DNA of 15,550 bases from Anaerolineae bacterium (GTDB lineage Bacteria > Chloroflexota > Anaerolineae > Aggregatilineales > Phototrophicaceae), in assembly GCA_028284565.1 (NCBI GenBank), contig JANQRM010000569.1, positions 1 through 15,550 of the forward strand, written 5' to 3'. The position numbers and the translations under genes were made by a program. The number at the start of each line of letters is the position of its first letter. Position 1 is the first letter of the stretch. Below are positions 1 through 7,270 of the stretch, in pieces. The notes under the pieces were generated by a model. It saw only the letters and a program-made list of their open reading frames with translations, ran no database searches and had not been told where the DNA came from.

Positions 1-1
1 T

Positions 2-340
2 ACCATTGAGACCTACAATGAGGTATCCGACGGTAAAATCCCCGACCCACAAGGACGTACCAACGGCATTCCCATCGACCCGCCGTATTATGCAGTAAAA
101 GTCACGGGCGCACTATTCCATACACAAGGCGGGCTGAAAGTTGATAAACACGCGCGCGTTTTGAAACCCGACGGTAGTGTCATCTCTAATTTGTATGCGG
201 GTGGGGGAGTTGCGGCTGGGGTCAGTGGGTATGGAGCAAGTGGCTATTTGTCTGGCAATGGCTTGCTGACAGCATTGGGATATGGTTATCTTGCAGGACG
301 ACACGCGGCGATGAGCATTCAGCAGGAGATAACTGAATGA
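2..340 (+). CDS. FAD-dependent oxidoreductase, fumarate reductase/tricarballylate dehydrogenase type, C-terminal part
   Basis: This frame is open from the window edge and encodes the last 112 residues of a FAD_binding_2-family flavoprotein (fumarate reductase, succinate dehydrogenase, 3-ketosteroid dehydrogenase and tricarballylate dehydrogenase relatives). The visible signature is the C-terminal FAD-binding end: PPYYAVKVTGALFHTQGGL, then a stretch of predicted final-product strand, then NLYAGGGVAAGVSG and SGYLSGNGLLTALGYGYLAG. Such enzymes insert or remove a C=C bond next to a carboxylate or ketone; the substrate cannot be told because the catalytic domain lies outside the window. The stop codon overlaps the next start as ATGA at 337-340, so the two genes are translationally coupled and probably act in one pathway. 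No signal sequence or haem domain can be assessed. Confidence 0.85.
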   Translation, partial: TIETYNEVSDGKIPDPQGRTNGIPIDPPYYAVKVTGALFHTQGGLKVDKHARVLKPDGSVISNLYAGGGVAAGVSGYGASGYLSGNGLLTALGYGYLAGRHAAMSIQQEITE

Positions 341-1701
341 ACTCGTCAGAGACACGTTCTATGTTGGCGCAACTGGCTACCTTTGCTTCGGAAACCTCCT
401 TTGATGATATTCCACCAGAAGTAATTGAGCGTGCGATATGGGTTCTGCGGGATACAGTTGGGGTGATACTCGGTGGCTTTGATGCGCCCGAAGTCCGCAA
501 TCTAGCCCAATTTGCAAGCGATAATTTTCCGGGTAAGGCGAAACTATTTGGTTCAGCTCAAAGTGTGCGACCTGAATGGGTATCCCTTGTTTATGGAACA
601 GCCGGAACCACGCTCGAATTTGATGAAGGTCATGCCTTTGCGCGTGGACATGCCGCGATACATGCTGTGGCGACTGGACTTGCACTCGCTTCCTCCAATG
701 ACATTTCTGGCAAAGACTTACTGACTGCAATCATCATTGGCTATGAAGCGGCGGCGCGGATTGGGGTTGCCTCGAAATTGCATCCTGCTGTTCATCCTTT
801 TGGGGCATGGGGCGTGGTGGGTGTTTCAGCAATAAGTGCGAAACTAGCGAATGTATCGGCAGAGGAAATGTTAGAAATTTTTGAATTGGCATCCTCCTAC
901 GCGATTACGCCATCTTATGCTACCGCTTTACAAGGAGCCAATGTTCGCAACACCTTTGCTGGCATGGTCAATCACAATGGCTTGCTAGCAGTTGAAATAT
1001 TTCGACTTGGCTTTCGGGGGGAACAGGGCGCAATTACAACAGTATTCGGTGAGATTTTAGGTCAAGATTTTGATGTTGATGCGATTACAGATGGCTTGGG
1101 TGAGCACTTTGAGATGATGCGAGGCTATTTTAAGCCTTACTCATCGTGCCGATATTCTCATGCGACGATTGATGCATTACTCGATATTCACGAACAGGTG
1201 GACGTGGAAGCTGTCTCTCGAATTGAGGTGGCGACATATGATTTTGCATCGAAACTCAATGATGCCCATCCACAGACACCACTTGCCGCCCGATTTTCCA
1301 TTCCCTATATCGTCGCGTCGACTTTATATGATGGTGATGCCTCTGCTAGCTCTTTTACGGAAGAGGCTATCCAACGGACAGCCGTTTTGGAATTGGCGCG
1401 AAAAGTCAAGGTGCGTGAAACCAAAGATTATACTGCCATGCTACCACACAAACGCTCAGCCAAAGTGATTATTCATTGTGGTGCTACTCGACTTGAATCC
1501 GAATCTATTGGGAGTAAAGGCGACCCTGATAGGGCAATGACGGACAGCGAAGTCTATAACAAGTTTATGACGCTCACGCATCGACTCACAACAAATCAGC
1601 AGGTACAACTCTGGGAACAACTTGGCAACATCACTCAATTGAAATCAACCAACGTTTTATTCGACTCAAGCGATGAGTATGATCTATTTTCATCCAGATG
1701 A
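337..1701 (+). CDS. MmgE/PrpD family protein (2-methylcitrate dehydratase / cis-aconitate decarboxylase / epimerase family)
   Basis: The 454-residue product has the length and layout of MmgE/PrpD proteins: an all-helical N-terminal domain with LEFDEGHAFARGHAAIHAV at about 93-111 (D96, H99, H105 and H109 in the usual active-site region), and KPYSSCRYSHATID from K266 with H275, the usual lysine/histidine motif. The C-terminal domain carries SIPYIVA and a GDPDRAMTDSEVYNKF motif. Known members dehydrate 2-methylcitrate, decarboxylate cis-aconitate to itaconate, or epimerise iminodisuccinate; all act on small polycarboxylates, but sequence alone does not separate these activities. The start is supported by AGGAG at 324-328, eight bases upstream, inside the preceding flavoprotein gene. 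The overlap suggests that it works on the product or substrate of that flavoprotein. It is unlikely to be the housekeeping methylcitrate dehydratase, because no prpB or prpC lies nearby. Confidence 0.9.
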   Translation: MNSSETRSMLAQLATFASETSFDDIPPEVIERAIWVLRDTVGVILGGFDAPEVRNLAQFASDNFPGKAKLFGSAQSVRPEWVSLVYGTAGTTLEFDEGHAFARGHAAIHAVATGLALASSNDISGKDLLTAIIIGYEAAARIGVASKLHPAVHPFGAWGVVGVSAISAKLANVSAEEMLEIFELASSYAITPSYATALQGANVRNTFAGMVNHNGLLAVEIFRLGFRGEQGAITTVFGEILGQDFDVDAITDGLGEHFEMMRGYFKPYSSCRYSHATIDALLDIHEQVDVEAVSRIEVATYDFASKLNDAHPQTPLAARFSIPYIVASTLYDGDASASSFTEEAIQRTAVLELARKVKVRETKDYTAMLPHKRSAKVIIHCGATRLESESIGSKGDPDRAMTDSEVYNKFMTLTHRLTTNQQVQLWEQLGNITQLKSTNVLFDSSDEYDLFSSR

Positions 1702-1782
1702 GAGAAAGGAAAAACATTACGCATTATCAAATCTCAACGCAAGACCCATCGTTTCGATTTATTTCTATTTGAGGAGTGAAAA

Positions 1783-3000
1783 ATGAAAAACATTTTACGC
1801 AGTCTTACCGTGATTGCCCTGTTACTGGTCACGTCAGTAATGGCATTCGGGCAAGATGAAATGGTTGTCCGCATTGGTGCAATTCATCCGTTGACGGGTG
1901 GGTTAGCCAATGATGGGCAAGGCATGGATCAGGCGATTCAAATGGCAATCGACCAAATCAATGAATCTGGGATGCTTGATGGTATCGTCTTAGAACTCGT
2001 CAGCGCAGACTCCACAGGTTCAGCTGATGTCGGGCAAGAAGAAGCAGTTCGCTTGATTGAAGAAGAAGGCGTGTCCGCCATTATTGGTGCGTTCCAATCT
2101 GCTGTGACTGCCAATGTCGCAACCGTGTCAGCACGTGAAGGTGTGCCACTCGTAGTCAGTGTCGCAGCCGCGCCCAGCGTTATCGAACAAGGTGCTGATG
2201 CCGATGGCAATCAATGGGCATTTCGTATCCAGCCGAATGCAGAGGTTATGGGTGCGTATGCTGTCAGTTATTTAACGGAAATGTCTGAAGCCTTTGATAT
2301 TCCGATTAGCAATGTTGGTTTTATGCACGAAGGTGTCACCGATTATGGACGTAGTGTCTTTGGTGCGTTTGAAGCAGAAGCGGGCGAGGAGTCCATCGAA
2401 ATCGGTGAAGTGATTGCTTATGACTTTGGTGTTGAATATACAACCGATGTGACGCTCTTAAATGCTGGTGGCTTCGATGCGGTTATGGTAACGGGCTATT
2501 ATGGTGATGGCTTGTCGATTGCTCAAACGATGGAAGATGTCGGGCTAGATACCCAATTCGTGATGGGCGTGGCACAAGGAACTTATGACCAAGCGCAATT
2601 TGTCGAGGATGCAGGTGAATTGGCAGAGTGCTTCTTTAATAGTAATTACCGTTGGGATAATCTCAATGAATTGGCGACAGAAACTCGCGCGGCATATGAA
2701 GAACGCTTTGGTGAACCGATGACCGCCGCTGACGTGTTGGCATGGCAAGCGACTTATATCGTTGCTGATGCTATCATGCGCGCTGAATCTGGCGACCCGG
2801 CTGATATTCAAGCCGCCTTGTTGGAAACCGAATACGAAGACCATATCTTGCCCTATGAAGGCGCAATCACCTTTGAAGATGGCGAAACTCCGAATGCCGT
2901 TCCGGTGGTGATGCAAGTGCAAGATGGTGCAGTCGTTCAAGTTTGGCCCGAAGACATTGCCGAAACGGAACCTCGTTTCTGCACTTCTTGGATGGGCTAA
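1783..3000 (+). CDS. ABC transporter substrate-binding protein, branched-chain amino acid type (LivK-like)
   Basis: The 405-residue protein is an extracytoplasmic type I periplasmic-binding protein (Peripla_BP_6), the receptor of the importer encoded downstream. Residues 1-23 form a Sec signal peptide: K2 and R6, a hydrophobic core at 8-20, and an A-F-G cleavage site before Q24. There is no lipobox cysteine, so it is predicted to be released rather than lipid-anchored. The mature part begins VRIGAIHPLTGGLANDGQ, the usual first strand and ligand loop, followed by lobe motifs such as GVSAIIGAFQSAVTANVA and a C-terminal ITFEDGETPNAVPVVMQVQDG. The mature protein is strongly acidic. GAGGAG at 1771-1776, six bases before ATG, is a good ribosome site. 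The ligand could be an amino acid, amide, or aromatic or dicarboxylic acid; the family is too broad to say. A hairpin follows the stop codon. Confidence 0.93.
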   Translation: MKNILRSLTVIALLLVTSVMAFGQDEMVVRIGAIHPLTGGLANDGQGMDQAIQMAIDQINESGMLDGIVLELVSADSTGSADVGQEEAVRLIEEEGVSAIIGAFQSAVTANVATVSAREGVPLVVSVAAAPSVIEQGADADGNQWAFRIQPNAEVMGAYAVSYLTEMSEAFDIPISNVGFMHEGVTDYGRSVFGAFEAEAGEESIEIGEVIAYDFGVEYTTDVTLLNAGGFDAVMVTGYYGDGLSIAQTMEDVGLDTQFVMGVAQGTYDQAQFVEDAGELAECFFNSNYRWDNLNELATETRAAYEERFGEPMTAADVLAWQATYIVADAIMRAESGDPADIQAALLETEYEDHILPYEGAITFEDGETPNAVPVVMQVQDGAVVQVWPEDIAETEPRFCTSWMG

Positions 3001-3012
3001 ACTCTATATATG

Positions 3013-3038
3013 GGGAGGGGCGATTGTCTCCTCCCTTT
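3013..3038 (+). terminator. Intercistronic hairpin between binding-protein and permease genes (attenuator or mRNA stabiliser)
   Basis: GGGAGGGG at 3013-3020 pairs with CTCCTCCC at 3028-3035, giving an eight-pair stem with one G-U pair and a seven-base loop, followed by only three T residues. It begins 12 bases after the stop of the binding-protein gene. Such hairpins are known between binding-protein and membrane genes of ABC operons, where they protect the upstream mRNA or terminate part of the transcripts so that the binding protein is made in excess. The short T-run argues for stabilisation or partial termination rather than a full stop. Confidence 0.5.
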
Positions 3039-3071
3039 GGATGTGAAACTAACAAACGTGACTGGTTGTTT

Positions 3072-3077
3072 GGAGAG
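3072..3077 (+). promoter_or_regulatory. Ribosome-binding site that decides the LivH start
   Basis: GGAGAG lies immediately before ATG 3078, which is too close for initiation there, but six bases before the in-frame GTG at 3084. GTG 3084 is therefore preferred as the start. Confidence 0.55.
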
Positions 3078-3083
3078 ATGGTT

Positions 3084-4151
3084 GTGTCATTGAAGCCCTA
3101 TCGAGGCTGGATTATAGGAAGCCTCGCTGTTGTCATTTTGTTTCTGATATTGATTTACAATCAGGTTGATTGGCAAGCCTGCCTAGAGCCGGAGAGTGGA
3201 TTTTTCGTCACTTGTGTTCTCGAAAATACTGCCTCATGGTATGACCGCTATGGCGTGGTGGTAAGGCAAGCCGCTGTGAGTGGGTTGTTGATTGGGGGCG
3301 TATATGGGCTGGTCGCGCTGGGTTTAACCATGATTTTTGGTGTCCTCGAAATTATTAATTTTGCTCATGGCGCATTGATGACGGTGGGCTTATATGTAAC
3401 CTTTATTTTATTTGACTCCTATGGGGTTGACCCTTACCTCAGTTTAATTATTGTTGTTCCACTCTTATTTATCATCGGACTGATTGTGTATGCGATTGTC
3501 ATTCATCCTGCTCGTGATGCACCTCATCATAATCAGCTCCTGTTGACACTCGGCTTGACCTTAATTATCGAAAACGCGCTTCTATTAGCCTTCACTGCTA
3601 CACCTGAATCGATTCGATTGCCCTATGTGCGGGGTGAAATCAATCTCGGATTATTCAGTTTGGATTTTCCCTTGCGTATCTGGGGAACAACCATTCAATT
3701 GCCCCAATTGCTTGCCTTTTTGGGATCACTCATCCTTACAGGCATTCTCTATTATTTAATGCAACGTACCGACTTGGGACGGGCGATTCGTGCTACAGCG
3801 CAAGACCGAGACGGGGCGGCGTTGGTTGGCATCAACACCAATTGGATTAATGCTGTCACCTTCGGCATTGGGACAGCGTGTGTGGGTGCGGCGGCGGCTC
3901 TCGTCCTGCCTTTTTTCCGTGTCGAACCTACAGCTGGGACGATTTTTAATATCACTGCCTTTGTGATTGTGGTGCTGGGTGGGATGGGCAATGCGCTGGG
4001 AGCTTTGCTTGGCGGACTCATCATTGGCTTAACGCAAGAACTCAGTCTGATTTTCTTCCCCGGTGGGTCGAAGTTGATTGGTGTCTTTGTCATTTTCATT
4101 CTGGTGCTGTTGTTCAAGCCACAGGGATTGCTCGGAGGGAAATCAACATGA
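3084..4151 (+). CDS. livH: Branched-chain amino acid-type ABC transporter permease (LivH-like)
   Basis: This is one of the two membrane subunits of a Liv-type importer. The core is typical: GLLIGGVYGLVALGLTMIFG and INFAHGALMTVG in the first conserved helices, then the cytoplasmic coupling motif GRAIRATAQDRDGAALVGIN near residues 231-250 that meets the ATPases, and a final hydrophobic VFVIFILVLLFKPQG. The protein is about 355 residues, longer than the roughly 290-310 of common LivH. The extra N-terminal part holds an additional hydrophobic helix (about residues 9-27) and an outward loop with two cysteines (QACLEPESGFFVTCVLEN). GTG 3084 is chosen for its ribosome site; ATG 3078 would add two residues. 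An in-frame ATG at 2943 would overlap the binding-protein gene by 58 bases and adds residues without resemblance to the family. The end overlaps livM as ATGA. Confidence 0.92.
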   Translation: MSLKPYRGWIIGSLAVVILFLILIYNQVDWQACLEPESGFFVTCVLENTASWYDRYGVVVRQAAVSGLLIGGVYGLVALGLTMIFGVLEIINFAHGALMTVGLYVTFILFDSYGVDPYLSLIIVVPLLFIIGLIVYAIVIHPARDAPHHNQLLLTLGLTLIIENALLLAFTATPESIRLPYVRGEINLGLFSLDFPLRIWGTTIQLPQLLAFLGSLILTGILYYLMQRTDLGRAIRATAQDRDGAALVGINTNWINAVTFGIGTACVGAAAALVLPFFRVEPTAGTIFNITAFVIVVLGGMGNALGALLGGLIIGLTQELSLIFFPGGSKLIGVFVIFILVLLFKPQGLLGGKST

Positions 4152-5194
4152 TGGAACTTCTCCGTAGAATTCCCCGTGATTACTTGATACTGGCAGTGGT
4201 GACGATCGTTTTTGTGGTTCTACCCTTGTTTGTGGGTAACTTCCAATTGAACCTGCTGACGAGCCTTTTGTATTGGGCATATCTGGGAACGGCATGGAAT
4301 ATCATGGGGGGCTATTCCGGGCAGTTCTCCTTTGGACACGCCGCTTATTTCGGCATCGGTGCGTATACCTCTACTGTCATGTATGTCGATTTTGGCATCT
4401 CGCCGTGGATTGGCATGGTGGCAGGGATGGTCTTGGCGGCACTTTTTGGTGCGACGACGGGTTGGTTGACCTTCCGTTTTGGGGTGAAGGGTCACTTCTT
4501 TGCACTGGCGACTTTTGCTTTGGCGGAGATGCTACGCTTGATTGCTCAGGACTTGGATTTTATCAACGCTTCCATCGGTCTGACCCTACCCGTTATTGGG
4601 GGTGATTCATGGGCGCAATTTTTATTTGAAGAGACACCGCTGAATTACTATCTTGTTATACTTGCCATGCTTGTCATCGGCACAGCACTCAGCATCTGGA
4701 TTTATCGCAACAAACTCGGCTACTATCTTCAGGCAATCCGTGAGGATGAAGACGCGGCGGCGGCTCTCGGTGTAAATACGCTGAATTATAAGATTCGCGC
4801 GGTGGCGATTAGCGCGGCGTTGACAGCGGCTGGGGGGACGTTCTTTGCCCAACGCTTTACCTTTATCGACCCGTCAATTGTCTTTGGTGTGTCGATTTCG
4901 ATTGATATTCTCCTGCGTCCGATTTTTGGTGGCTCTGGCACAATCTGGGGTCCCTTAGTAGGTGCAGTCTTATTAACACCACTTGAAGAAATCACCCGCG
5001 AATTTGTCCGCCGACCGCCCGAATTCCTGAGCTTCATCGAAGGTCGCGCAGGCATTGATGTCATGCTCTTTGGCGTGATTATCATTATCGTCGTTATCTA
5101 TATGCCTGATGGCGTGGTCGGTACACTCAAAAACTGGTTCGATAAATTCACCAACACATCGTCGCCACCCTCACCACAGGAGGCGAAACTATGA
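4148..5194 (+). CDS. livM: Branched-chain amino acid-type ABC transporter permease (LivM-like)
   Basis: The 348-residue product is the second membrane subunit of the importer. It shows the family hallmarks: several hydrophobic helices, WNIMGGYSGQFSFGHAAYFGIGAY at about 48-71, the coupling motif YYLQAIREDEDAAAALGVN at about 191-209, and GGSGTIWGPLVGAVLLTPLEE toward the C-terminus. The length is usual. The start overlaps the livH stop as ATGA at 4148-4151, and GGAGGG at 4134-4139, eight bases upstream, supports it; a second ATG follows directly at 4151. The hydrophilic tail, rich in Ser and Pro, ends at another ATGA overlap with livG, so the four membrane and ATPase genes are translationally coupled and presumably made in fixed ratio. 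Confidence 0.94.
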   Translation: MMELLRRIPRDYLILAVVTIVFVVLPLFVGNFQLNLLTSLLYWAYLGTAWNIMGGYSGQFSFGHAAYFGIGAYTSTVMYVDFGISPWIGMVAGMVLAALFGATTGWLTFRFGVKGHFFALATFALAEMLRLIAQDLDFINASIGLTLPVIGGDSWAQFLFEETPLNYYLVILAMLVIGTALSIWIYRNKLGYYLQAIREDEDAAAALGVNTLNYKIRAVAISAALTAAGGTFFAQRFTFIDPSIVFGVSISIDILLRPIFGGSGTIWGPLVGAVLLTPLEEITREFVRRPPEFLSFIEGRAGIDVMLFGVIIIIVVIYMPDGVVGTLKNWFDKFTNTSSPPSPQEAKL

Positions 5195-5925
5195 CTCTAC
5201 TCGACGTGCAAAATGTGACGAAACGCTTTGGTGGGTTGGTCGCGGTGAACGATGTCTCCTTTCAGATTGCAGAGGGCGAAGTGCTAGGGTTGATTGGTCC
5301 CAATGGGGCAGGCAAAACAACCCTATTCAATGCGATTAGTGGCACATATCTGCCCGACGAAGGGCAGGTTCTCTTCAAGGGTGAGACCATCACAGGCATT
5401 GAACCGCATGATATTGCGAAACAAGGCTTGGTGCGGACGTTCCAAATCGTGAAGCCCTTCGCCGCTTTAAGTGTGGTGGATAACGTGAAAGTGGGTGCGT
5501 TCCTGCGTCATCGCAATACGCATGTTGCCGAGCAGAAAGCACGCGACATCATCGAATTTGTGGGCTTGGGACAATTTGCGGATCGTCCTGCCAAAAACCT
5601 AACTACCGCCGGACGCAAACGCCTTGAACTCGCCCGCGCTGTTGCCACTGAACCCAAACTCCTGCTTTTGGATGAAGCAATGGCTGGGTTGACACCGACC
5701 GAAAGCCGACAGATTGTTGAGGTCATCCGACAAATCAAGACGCAATATAACTTGACACTCCTTGTCATTGAGCATGTGATGCAAGCGGTAATGGCATTGT
5801 CAGATCGAATCGCTGTCTTGCATCATGGGGAACTCATCGCCATCGACACCCCACAAGTAATTGCCAGCGATGAATCTGTCATTGAAGCCTATCTTGGGAA
5901 GGAGTTTGAACTTGCTGAACATTGA
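5191..5925 (+). CDS. livG: ABC transporter ATP-binding protein (LivG-like)
   Basis: This 244-residue ATPase is one of the two cytoplasmic motors of the importer. The Walker A motif is GPNGAGKTT at about residues 35-43; the Q-loop region is GLVRTFQIVKPFAALSV; Walker B is LLLLDEAMAGL; and the switch histidine is in LLVIEHVMQAVM. The ABC signature is LTTAGRKRLELARAV instead of the classical LSGGQ form; this AGRKR variant is known in the LivG subfamily and does not by itself mean loss of function. AGGAGG at 5178-5183, seven bases before the ATG, is a strong ribosome site, and the start overlaps the livM stop. The C-terminal VIEAYLGKEFE is typical of LivG. It pairs with the LivF-like ATPase that follows. 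Confidence 0.95.
   Translation: MTLLDVQNVTKRFGGLVAVNDVSFQIAEGEVLGLIGPNGAGKTTLFNAISGTYLPDEGQVLFKGETITGIEPHDIAKQGLVRTFQIVKPFAALSVVDNVKVGAFLRHRNTHVAEQKARDIIEFVGLGQFADRPAKNLTTAGRKRLELARAVATEPKLLLLDEAMAGLTPTESRQIVEVIRQIKTQYNLTLLVIEHVMQAVMALSDRIAVLHHGELIAIDTPQVIASDESVIEAYLGKEFELAEH
5896..5904 (+). promoter_or_regulatory. Ribosome-binding site that decides the LivF start
   Basis: GGGAAGGAG within the livG coding region lies seven bases before TTG 5912. It supports TTG 5912 over the in-frame ATG at 5861, which is deep inside livG, and over TTG 5906, which is too close. Confidence 0.65.
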
Positions 5926-6616
5926 GGGCTTAACATCTGGTTACGGTGATGTTCAAATCCTATTCGGAATCTCGCTGGAGATTCATCGAGGTGAAACAGT
6001 TGCCTTGATTGGGGCGAATGGTGCGGGCAAGACAACCACCATCAAAACCATTTCGGGGTTGCTTAAAGCATGGGAGGGACGGATTGTTTATAATGGCGAA
6101 GACATTACGAATTGGGCATCCCACAAAATTGTCGAAGCTGGCTTGATTCAGGTGGCAGAGGGCCGCAAACTATTCCCCGGATTGTCTGTATTAGAAAACT
6201 TAGAACTTGGTGGATTTTTACCCTCGCTTCGTCCCAATCGTCCCAAGAACCTCAAATATGTATTCAGCATGTTCCCACGTCTCGAAGAACGCAAAACTCA
6301 AATCGCTGGAACATTAAGCGGTGGTGAACAACAGATGTTAGCGATTGGTCGCGCATTGATGTCCGAACCTAAAGTGCTAATGTTAGACGAACCTTCGCTC
6401 GGACTCGCGCCAATGTTGGTACAGGACATCTTCAATGTTGTCCAACAAATCAATAGTGAAGGCACGACGGTGCTGATTGTTGAGCAGAATGCCGTCCAAA
6501 CACTCCGTATGGCACAACGAGGTTATGTTATGGAACATGGAAAAATCATCCTCACAGGCACAGGCGACGAACTCTTACAAGACTCGCGTATCCGCGAAGC
6601 ATACTTAGGCTTATAG
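5912..6616 (+). CDS. livF: ABC transporter ATP-binding protein (LivF-like)
   Basis: The predicted 234-residue protein is the second ATPase of the importer. From the chosen TTG start it reads LLNIEGLTSGYGDVQILFGIS, the usual LivF N-terminus. Walker A is GANGAGKTT at about 34-42, the signature is the canonical LSGGEQQMLAIGRAL, Walker B is VLMLDEPSLGLAP, and the switch region is VLIVEQNAVQTL, with glutamine in place of histidine as is usual for LivF. It ends IREAYLGL. The start at TTG 5912 overlaps the livG stop by 14 bases. The length from this start matches the family (about 233-240), whereas the upstream ATG would add 17 residues encoded over livG. The next gene begins two bases after the stop. 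Confidence 0.92.
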   Translation: MLNIEGLTSGYGDVQILFGISLEIHRGETVALIGANGAGKTTTIKTISGLLKAWEGRIVYNGEDITNWASHKIVEAGLIQVAEGRKLFPGLSVLENLELGGFLPSLRPNRPKNLKYVFSMFPRLEERKTQIAGTLSGGEQQMLAIGRALMSEPKVLMLDEPSLGLAPMLVQDIFNVVQQINSEGTTVLIVEQNAVQTLRMAQRGYVMEHGKIILTGTGDELLQDSRIREAYLGL

Positions 6617-6618
6617 CG

Positions 6619-7260
6619 ATGCCCAGTTTTCAGACAAAAGACTTAAGCAAAAAGCAAGCCTATAAATTGATGACGGGTTCGATTGTTCCGCGTCCAATCG
6701 CATGGGTAAGTACCATCAGCGAAGAGGGGATTAACAATCTTGCGCCCTTTAGCTTTTTCAATGGGATTGCAGTCATGCCCCCCACTGTCGGCTTTACAGT
6801 TGCCTATGCGGATGATGATAGAGGCTATAAAGACACCTATCGAAATATGATGGCGAATGGCGAGTGTGTCGTCAATATCGTGACCGAAGCCACAGCCTTT
6901 GCCATGAACACCACCGCCAAAGGTTTCGCCTTTGAGGTCGATGAATTTACAGAAGCCAATATCACCCCGATTAAATCCGAACTGATTCGTCCCATGCGTG
7001 TGAAAGAAAGCCCCATTCAATTTGAATGTAAATTGCATCAGATGGTCACGCTGAAAAATGATTTGGGGCATAGTGACCTGATGCTATGCAGTGTGTTGAT
7101 GATTCATGTGGATGAGCGTGTCTACGACGGAGATTACCGCATCAATCAAGCACACCTAGAGGCTGTTGGGCGCATGGGCGGGATAGAATATATCCACACT
7201 CATGATCGCTTTGATATGACACGCCATCACAAAATTGAAAACACGACTGAGGGCTTATAA
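6619..7260 (+). CDS. Flavin reductase-like FMN-binding protein (DIM6/NTAB family)
   Basis: The 213-residue product matches the flavin-reductase-like split-barrel fold: LMTGSIVPRPIAWVSTISEEGINNLAPFSFFNGIAVMPPTVGFTV at about 17-61 is the classic FMN-binding start, followed by DTYRNMMANGECVVNIVTE and a C-terminal half with VGRMGGIEYIHTHDRFDM. Known members bind FMN and supply reduced flavin to a monooxygenase or reduce a substrate directly. No classical monooxygenase lies in the window, so its partner may be the iron-sulfur flavoprotein encoded next, or it may act alone. The start is two bases after the livF stop with only a weak ribosome site, so it is probably translated by coupling. Substrate unknown. 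Confidence 0.85.
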   Translation: MPSFQTKDLSKKQAYKLMTGSIVPRPIAWVSTISEEGINNLAPFSFFNGIAVMPPTVGFTVAYADDDRGYKDTYRNMMANGECVVNIVTEATAFAMNTTAKGFAFEVDEFTEANITPIKSELIRPMRVKESPIQFECKLHQMVTLKNDLGHSDLMLCSVLMIHVDERVYDGDYRINQAHLEAVGRMGGIEYIHTHDRFDMTRHHKIENTTEGL

Positions 7261-7270
7261 GTGTAGGTAG

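Noticed and set aside
1702..1782. Separate promoter for the importer genes in the 81-base gap
   Set aside because: No convincing -35/-10 pair was found; only the ribosome site GAGGAG stands out.
2545..2940. Open minus-strand frame of 131 codons opposite the binding-protein gene, and similar antisense frames elsewhere
   Set aside because: They lie opposite genes with clear family motifs, show no recognisable domains, and are expected by chance from codon usage.
2943..3077. Longer LivH start at ATG 2943
   Set aside because: It lies inside the binding-protein gene, has no ribosome site, would read through the intercistronic hairpin and adds residues unlike LivH.
5861..5911. Longer LivF start at ATG 5861
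   Set aside because: It overlaps livG by 65 bases and gives an atypical N-terminus; GGGAAGGAG points to TTG 5912.
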